Both the position numbers and the translations under genes were made by a program. Of a stretch of 64,000 nucleotides of DNA, positions 57,735 to 64,000 are shown piece after piece (position 1 is the first letter of the stretch; every line of letters starts with the position of its first letter). The notes under the pieces were generated by a model. It was not told the DNA's origin, did not search any database, and saw only the letters and a list, made by a program, of their open reading frames with translations. Source of the stretch: Bryopsis sp. KO-2023 (Eukaryota; Chlorophyta; Ulvophyceae; Bryopsidales; Bryopsidaceae); the NCBI GenBank assembly GCA_030272585.1, contig BSYQ01000007.1, forward strand, positions 624,001 through 688,000. The letters run 5' to 3'.

Positions 57735-59051
57735 CAGGGGGTGTCGACTCTGTATTATTAGCAGGGATTCGACTCATAGGGTTTCTTCTGCCGAAAGGTC
57801 ATTCTAGGTCGGCTTGGGAAAATGGTCTTCTGTGACTCGCATAGAGAAAACATAGGGTAAGTCATCGTGGGTGCTCATATTGTGCTGTGCCACTTCGGAG
57901 TGCTTGTGCGGTGAATATTGGGCCAGAAAAATGTCAGGTGGTCTGTTGATACGACCATGGTTCTGTCCTGGAAGACAGTCGCATGGACTCAAAATTTTGT
58001 ACCCAGCAAGAAAGCCATGCAACCATAATTCTTTCACGTCTCCCTTGTTTCATTCCGTCTGTAGCCTGTAGTGCAGTCAGATCCACAAACTGTCACCTGT
58101 GCTGTCGGACCTACAAACTGATTTGTTCGCACACCACTGAGGGTGAGGAATAGATTGTTTGTAGTGTCAACACCTTATCACTCAGAAACCTTGCTGAAGG
58201 TATGAAATTGGATACGATTGATGTTTCCATCCACTTTATTCATTCATGCAAAATATCGTGGCCCCAGGCCTTACAAAGTTTGGGTGGATGTGGACCTTTT
58301 GTGGCCCAAAACTGATGCTGTAAAAAAACGTTTCGACCCTTTTGTGGCCCCAACATTTGCCGTTCTTATTTCCTTTTTCTTTTTTTTTTGGGCCACAAGA
58401 AAATAAGAACAGATGAAATGATACATGAAAAGATTTGAAAAAAAATGATTGAAGAAAATCAGAGATATCCTCGAATGTTTCATCCTCAATCTTCCTGAAA
58501 ACAAATCCCTTTCTTTCAATATCTTTCATCTTTAGTCATGCTTTCAATTCTCGGTTAGTTCTGTTCTACCCAGATTTCGCCCAGGGGCAAAAACAATTCT
58601 TTGATTTTTTTTCCTGAATATGTTCCAAAACATCATTTGAAGAGAGTAACAAAGAAAGCCACCTAAACAATTTGTTGCAATTCCAGACACATTAAGATCA
58701 ACGCTCTGCCAGTTACAGCCGACATCCCTGCCAGACCTGGTTCGTGCGCGCACGCACATTTTCTTTCTATGTGTATTCAAACACGGAGCTTATGTTTGGT
58801 CTTGGCTTTACCTGAGGAAGGGCGTGAGAGAGTTGGAAGGTTTGTACATACGACGTGAGTACGGAGATTGCTCCTGTCCGCTGAATTCGTAAGCATCAAC
58901 TCGGAATCAGCTTTCAACCTTTCTGGGAGTGAAGGCCGTGCACAGCTCACAGGGTTGCTGATATTTTCCAGGAACGTAGCGAGTTGGTCGGACGAAACCT
59001 CCAGTAAACCTCAGGTTAATAAGGCTTGTTAACTCAGCAAGCGTTAGGACA
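57735..59051. other. Intergenic, no gene seen
   Basis: No supported frame is present. Two copies of CCTTTTGTGGCCC (near 58292 and 58338), a near mirror GGGCCACAAGAAA (58390-58402) and a 10-base inverted pair (58362-58371 with 58401-58410) suggest a decayed inverted element or a structured tract. Confidence 0.5.
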
Positions 59052-61016
59052 ATGCGCTCGCTTCCGAATGCTGCCTTCTCTATCGTGACGTGGCTGGAGA
59101 AGAGGGGGAAATTCGTTCAGCCGGAGCTCACCAGGGCACAGAAACGGTCGCTTTTGGAAACCTTTCACATGATTGATACGGACGGGAGTGGGTCGATTGA
59201 GCGTCGCGAGCTCTTGGAGGCGTTCCTAGCTCTTGGGCTGGCGGTATCCTCGCAGCAAATTGATGAAATATTGGGAGCGGCGGACTCAGACGGCTCCGGT
59301 TCTGTGGACTTCATGGAGTTTCTCCACCTGATGACGACTGTCCTAAAATCAGTTCAAGATGTGGGTCGGGATAGTAAGCAGGGCGGAACGAAAGGAGGGA
59401 TGCCCTTGCAGCTGCTGGCAACCGCTTATCGGCGGCGCAAGACACTGGAGGGCGTGATGAACAACAATACGTTCAGACGCCGCTTGATATTTCAAAACGA
59501 AGGGATGCTGGCAAGGTGACGAAAGCGTCAGGTTGACGTCTGTGGCTGGAAGGTGCCATGTGTCCAGTGCTTTGACTGGTCAAGATGGCGGGCGGCGAAG
59601 CAGAGTCATGAACGAGCAAGCTCGCATTTATCGCGTTAGTTGGGACTAAATAGGGTTCGGCTTGTTGCAGGGAAGAAACCGTCAGGCTGACTCGCCGGAG
59701 GATGTCCATCCGACAGAGGCAAACACACAATATGGGGATGGAGTTGGCTTCAGAACCAAGATATGACGTTTCCAGAGGGCCCGATCCGCCACGTGGTTCG
59801 TTTTCTTTGATGCCTTTATCCTAGCGCGTGCAAGGAAAACCACCACGGCTCTGACCGCAAGACGGGGTGCGTCACTTGACTGGGATAATCTAACGCTACT
59901 GTGCGTCCTTCAGCGCCGTCATCGAGTTCTTCGTCCACCACCAGCTCCAAACAAAGACAGCGCCAGCAACCGATAACAGGCTTGGTTTTGGAAATTGATG
60001 TGGGACTGGACTTTTCAGACGACTCCGAAGATTTCCACACCCCCTACTGGAAAACCCGCAGGTTGCCAGGAGATTTGGCTGTTGTTGCACCTATGACTCA
60101 ATGAATCAATCCATCTGAATTGCATGATTTTCCCAATCAATGTCAGCAAGAACTACTGTTGGACAGGGCACAGGTTGCTGAAGAAGTCAAAAGAAAGTTT
60201 TCCATCTGGAACGAAGAGGTGGAAGACCTCACAGGTGATATTTTGTCACCTTTCCAGATCAGCTTGTCCTTCCAGTAGTTGGTGCAATACTTATTTTTTC
60301 ATTGTGTTGCCTCGAGGTTGCTGTGTAGAAAGATAACTATGGGAAGCTTCGATCATTGATGGAGAAAATTGCTATTCACAGGGGTGTCTTGATTGCCAAC
60401 AGGCAAACTATTCCCCACACCGCGCATTGAACTCAGCCGATCCTCTCCACCAATGGTGAAGTTTTCGGACAACCATGCACCCCAATCAAATGAAGACATG
60501 ACTGATTTCAAAGAGAACCAGTGGCCTCGGTCTGGAAATGATAGGTTCTGGCTTCGGGACGATGCTGGGGGAGACCAAGGGGCTGTTGACACTTCCAGGA
60601 ACAGCTTTGTTGGGAAAGTGATACCCATTACCCGAAGACATGGGGCAATCAGTGGTCTTTCCCTGGCCCCTGAAGCGGACATCCATAACAGAGCAAGCTT
60701 GTTCAATTCTGTGGTATCCAGCTCCCCTTCGGTCGAGGTGGACAGCCACACCTACCCCCCCCCCAGAAAGCCAAGGAATTTCCGCAACACTTACACATCA
60801 AGGCGGGCGAAGTCAGTGGCACAGGCCACATCATGCTCAGTTGCTGTGCCTAGACTATGCAACAGATCGAGGTCAAGCGATCCAAGAAATGCAGCACGTC
60901 CAGCAAGGGGTCCATCAAATCCAGAGATGATCAAGGAACTGTGTGTGAACAAGCCAAATGCATACAAGTCCCGCGTTCGCTTGCAAGCATTTGAGGCTGT
61001 GAGAAATCGTTCATAG
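59052..61016 (+). CDS. EF-hand calcium-binding protein with long disordered tail
   Basis: Exons 59052-59515, 59671-59792, 59914-59999, 60147-60234 and 60403-61016 fit in phase to 457 residues. Two canonical EF-hand loops lie near the N-terminus: DTDGSGSIERRE (about 43-54) and DSDGSGSVDFME (about 79-90), each with all calcium ligands, in a calmodulin/centrin-like pair. The rest is basic, then coiled (ELLLDRAQVAEEVKRKF), then Ser/Pro/Arg-rich without a known domain. The join at 59999/60147 is the least sure; it was chosen for phase with a GTGGGA donor, and a donor near 60055 would break phase. If the first exon is instead terminal, the gene ends at 59519 with 155 residues. Role: calcium-dependent binding of a partner; the target is unknown. 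Confidence 0.65.
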
Positions 61017-61461
61017 TGGCATGGAAAGATTCAACTCACGGGTTACACAGAATCCCTCTGTTCCTTTTTTCTTTCCCGCATTTTGTTTCAAATGGTGGGG
61101 AGCAGTGATGTTGGTGCATGTGTGCACAGTTTTTTCCATCTGGACAGAGACACATGTAAATTGAAAATGATTCTATTTCCATGCAAAAGGACTCCGACAC
61201 TTGGATGTCGATAAACCCTCCCAAAACACACCAAAAGAATTGACGTCCCACTCCCAAAGATATTACAAGCCCTTTCCACTTTTCAAATCTCTCTAATCAG
61301 TCCGCTACAAGGAAGCACAAACCCTCTCCTGAGGTACTCACTATTCACAGTCCATATAAACAAGTTGATCTCTGTTCTCTCTTTCCCATCGAACTTCCCC
61401 ATTAAAAATCATTCTTTGTTAAACCTCACTTTTAGAATGTTTTCCTCACAAAACTTCCACC
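61017..61461. other. Convergent intergenic space, no gene
   Basis: This holds the 3' flanks of the EF-hand and ADA2 genes only. Confidence 0.6.
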
Positions 61462-63153
61462 TCAGAAAGTAGGTGAGTCAACACAAACCTCCATCGCAGC
61501 AGAAGCCTCATTGTCTTGCCCATTTTCACCTTTAGTAGGAGTTTCTTGGGCGATAGGCTCCGCTGGAGAGCTTCTAATCCATCCGCTTCCCAGTATCAAA
61601 TCATAGACCTTGAGGGCTCTGGTTGGTTCCAACCTGAAGAAGGTCTTGACATCATGGCGAGGGAAATAGCCCAATTTGTCGGCCTCTCTCAGCAACCTAT
61701 CTTTGAGCGCAAGGTAGTGAGCTGGAACAAACCGCGATGCAACGCAGAGTTCCCGTTCTTTCGCTGAGAGGATTTCCCAGCCAGGCAGCAACGTGATGTC
61801 AAGTTTGACCCCCCTTTTGACCCTCCAGTCGGCAAGCACACTCCCAGGTTTGTTCTGGCCTGCTTTGTTTTGACCACTGGCACCCTTAGCTCTAGGCACA
61901 CAGTATCGAGACCTGATCGCTCTTCGAGTTTTCGTGTCTCGCTCCGCAGCTTCAGCGTCCGAAAAAGTTCTGTGCCCTTTCCTTCTCATTTCCTTCAAGA
62001 TTTCAATGTGCTCCCTGAGCTTTTTCTCCACATACAGCCCCTCCACCAAGGCCTCATGCTCCTCCTGGGGCAGAAACCTGGCGAAAACCCTCATTTTGGC
62101 ATGAAGCTCGTTCAGCTCATCAGGCCTCCTCTTTTCCAGCACCTGCTGCTTCTTGACGTTCAGCAGCTTCCTCTCCCTGACGAACTCGCGCCTCACGTCA
62201 CGTTCGTCCAGACGCTCGTTGTAAATTCCCAACAACCTCAGCTTCTTTTCTTTGATTTCCTCTGGGTCTGCTGGGTTGAACTCGATGTCCGCTATGCACG
62301 ATTCCGCGTCGTTATCGTACTCGGGGTCAAACTCGTCCCGTTTGGCATTGTACCCCGTAACTTCGTACGTGTTTCCTCCGGGGACATCCTCCTGGTCGTC
62401 GCCCACCTTCTCACCGGCCTTCTGAGCGGCCCTTCGACCTTTCCCAACCTCCTCGACAGCATTCCGCTTGTCGCTTTCCCCCTCGACATCGCCCTGGCAC
62501 TGACCGTCGTGCTCCAAGCGCCTCCCCTTTTTCACCCCACTACCCGACGGCACAGGGGTCCCACTCTGGTCAGACACCTCGCCCGAAACCTGAGTCATCT
62601 TTTTCCCAGATTTCATCGTCTCCGCGCTGGAATCCAGTCTGTAGCGCTTGGGAGGCGGGGTTTCCGCGTGCATCCCCGCGGCGGTGTGCGCCGGGGTGTT
62701 GGTGGGAGTCGGAGCCGGACCTACCCCCGATTTCAGGTAGATTTGGTAGTAGTGGCGCTCGCACTCCTCCTTTCCCTTCGTCCCTACGTGCTCCGCCACG
62801 GACGACCAATTTCCCAGGCCATACATGTCCACCCCCTCCAACAGCAGCAGTTCCTCGTCCGCACCCCAGTTGGGCGCAAACAGCGGGAAACTCAAGTCAT
62901 CCACGACCCGGTACCCATGCGTGTTCTGATGGGGATGCACCTCCACCCCGACGGAGAAACATTCGAGGCACAGGTCGAAGTCGGTGCACACCGCGCACTT
63001 GATCCGAACCAGCCCCGAGATGTCCTTGTTGCAGTAGTTGCAGTGGTATTTCGCCCCCCGCACTGCCGCCGTGGTCCCCGCCTCACGTCCGCAACGGGAA
63101 CGCTTGCGCTTGCCTCTGTTCGATGCGGCGCCATTCTTTCCCACCTTGGACAT
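61462..63153 (-). CDS. ADA2: Transcriptional adaptor ADA2 (SAGA/HAT module), intronless
   Basis: One frame of 563 residues. Order: a basic start (GKRKRSRCGREAG), a ZZ zinc finger (YHCNYCNKDISGLVRIKCAVCTDFDLCLECF, six cysteines, then HPHQNTHGYRVVD), a SANT/Myb domain (WGADEELLLLEGVDMYGLGNW, ECERHYYQIYL), a charged linker, the ADA2 core (YNAKRDEFDPEYDNDAE, LRLLGIYNERLDERDVRREFV, MRVFARFLPQEEHEALVEG) and a C-terminal SWIRM domain (LCVASRFVPAHYLALKDRLL, VKTFFRLEPTRALKVYDLI). It bridges GCN5 and the SAGA complex to control histone acetylation in the nucleus. The ATG at 63153 is the first in frame after open but unrelated sequence. Length is usual for plant ADA2. No intron is present. Confidence 0.96.
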   Translation of the reverse strand: MSKVGKNGAASNRGKRKRSRCGREAGTTAAVRGAKYHCNYCNKDISGLVRIKCAVCTDFDLCLECFSVGVEVHPHQNTHGYRVVDDLSFPLFAPNWGADEELLLLEGVDMYGLGNWSSVAEHVGTKGKEECERHYYQIYLKSGVGPAPTPTNTPAHTAAGMHAETPPPKRYRLDSSAETMKSGKKMTQVSGEVSDQSGTPVPSGSGVKKGRRLEHDGQCQGDVEGESDKRNAVEEVGKGRRAAQKAGEKVGDDQEDVPGGNTYEVTGYNAKRDEFDPEYDNDAESCIADIEFNPADPEEIKEKKLRLLGIYNERLDERDVRREFVRERKLLNVKKQQVLEKRRPDELNELHAKMRVFARFLPQEEHEALVEGLYVEKKLREHIEILKEMRRKGHRTFSDAEAAERDTKTRRAIRSRYCVPRAKGASGQNKAGQNKPGSVLADWRVKRGVKLDITLLPGWEILSAKERELCVASRFVPAHYLALKDRLLREADKLGYFPRHDVKTFFRLEPTRALKVYDLILGSGWIRSSPAEPIAQETPTKGENGQDNEASAAMEVCVDSPTF

Positions 63154-63545
63154 CCCGACACGTTTTGGCCGCCAAAAAATCACTCTTCTCCTGGTCCTTT
63201 TCTTGGCTGAGATCCCGACTGCGAAAACTCCGAAAGCTGTTCCGCCCTTCTGTTATCAAGCGAGTTCACTTGGACCGTTCTTGGCGGTTAATATCTCTCC
63301 AACCTAACCACCGGTACCCTCAGAACCCACTCACTCCCTCGCTGAGTTCTAGTTTCGCCCTTAAACCAACGATGAGCAAAATGAACCGATTCCGCTCTCC
63401 GAAACTTCTTCTGTTCCGGATGCCCCTCCATGACAATTTCCTTCTGTCCTCCACCCCAAAATCACCTCTCCCAGAACAACCCTCAAGAATCTCTCTCTCC
63501 TCCCACCAGTAGAAAGGCACACATGTGAATTGCTGCCAAGGGTTT
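63154..63545. promoter_or_regulatory. Upstream region of ADA2
   Basis: This is the likely promoter and leader of ADA2, lying before the 3' end of the next leftward gene. No coding is supported. Confidence 0.4.
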
Positions 63546-64000
63546 TCAGCTTTTTGTCCATCCAATTAGGCTCGCCACAAGAATGGCCACTGCAGCCAGC
63601 CCCCCCCCCCCCATTTGTTGAAACCACTTCTCCTTGATTGTGTGTATCTTAGGGGGTGTTTTTCCAACAAGCTCCCTCCCCCCCTCCCCCCCAACACTTC
63701 CAACCCAAGCTGCTCTGTTTAACATCTCAGTGCTGAAGTTCCAAATGCAAGGAAGCACCCCACCTCTCCGGAAAATCGATACGCATGTTGTTGATACACA
63801 AGCCTTGCACCAAGATGGTGAAACAGTAAAAAAACGAACAGCTGCTCCCATTAACCTGAATATTGGGCTTCAGGCAACCACCGATTCTTCGAGCAGCAAA
63901 ACAATCTGGGGTGATCTGTACCATTTGCTCAGTCTCCATAAAGAGAGCAATGCTCAGGCAGTCTGTTGGAAAGAGGTACAGTGCAAAATTTCATCGCCGT
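63546..64000 (-). CDS. Partial unknown protein with C-terminal membrane span
   Basis: Leftward coding enters from the right edge. An exon ending at a CAG/GTTAAT donor (about 63857) encodes METEQMVQITPDCFAARRIG and CLKPNIQ. The last coding piece appears to be IHTIKEKWFQQM, four Gly, then LAAVAILVASLIGWTKS and a stop at 63546, i.e. a tail anchor. The glycines come from a run of at least 12 G, so the frame there is sensitive to sequencing error. The exon between (about 63760-63800) is ambiguous. I do not recognise the family. A tail-anchored or type I membrane protein is the most that can be said. Confidence 0.35.

Noticed and set aside
61870-63210. Rightward 446-codon open frame
   Set aside because: Antisense to the well-supported ADA2 gene. 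It is hydrophobic and His/Pro-rich with no domain.
1-64000. tRNA, rRNA and CRISPR arrays
   Set aside because: By eye I found no cloverleaf with a proper T-loop, no rRNA blocks and no spaced repeat arrays. A covariance-model scan would be decisive.

Overview
This window is nuclear DNA from a photosynthetic eukaryote of the green lineage. Genes sit on both strands, most are cut by many short GT-AG introns, and the spaces between genes are rich in A/T and homopolymer runs. Four lines of evidence point to a plastid-bearing alga: a plastid-type acyl carrier protein, an oxygen-dependent coproporphyrinogen oxidase with a transit peptide, a plastid LysM protein, and a plant-type double START protein. 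A DUF506 (PDDEXK-like) gene and a Mediator MED8 gene also fit a green-lineage host. An L-seryl-tRNA(Sec) kinase suggests a selenocysteine pathway, which land plants have lost but many green algae keep. My inference is a green or early-diverging streptophyte alga. The species cannot be named from sequence alone.

Layout from left to right. 1-24 kb: the 3' part of an Ig-like surface protein (-), a membrane-anchored GH5 mannanase with EGF and PAN modules (+), a plastid LysM protein (-), an unrecognised 609-residue protein (+), a secreted ShKT/acidic/three-fasciclin protein (-), a small cysteine-rich type I membrane protein (-), and a universal stress protein (-). 24-36 kb: a plastid double START protein (+), an FCP1/NIF-like HAD protein (-), a pogo-like MITE, and a plastid acyl carrier protein (+). 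36-48 kb: a membrane-anchored unknown (+), a secreted cysteine-rich protein (-), an RBM34/Nop12-type RNA-binding protein (-), a PAM18/TIM14 J-protein (+), an intronless L-seryl-tRNA(Sec) kinase (-), and a DCC-type DUF393 protein (+). 48-64 kb: an intronless coproporphyrinogen oxidase (-), a DUF506 protein (+), MED8 (+), an EF-hand protein with a long tail (+), an intronless ADA2 (-), and the end of a membrane protein (-).

Gene models were built by hand from frame, donor/acceptor and phase agreement. Where all exons of a gene agree in phase I give exact exon limits. Five of the first seven genes encode secreted or surface proteins (Ig-like, mannanase-EGF-PAN, fasciclin, furin-like, and at 39-40 kb another cysteine-rich protein), so the left half reads as a local concentration of cell-surface or extracellular-matrix genes. 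The right half is mostly housekeeping: plastid lipid and tetrapyrrole synthesis, mitochondrial import, ribosome biogenesis and transcription co-activators. Several neighbouring genes start back to back (USP/START, RBM34/PAM18, PSTK/DUF393, CPOX/DUF506), which suggests shared bidirectional promoters.
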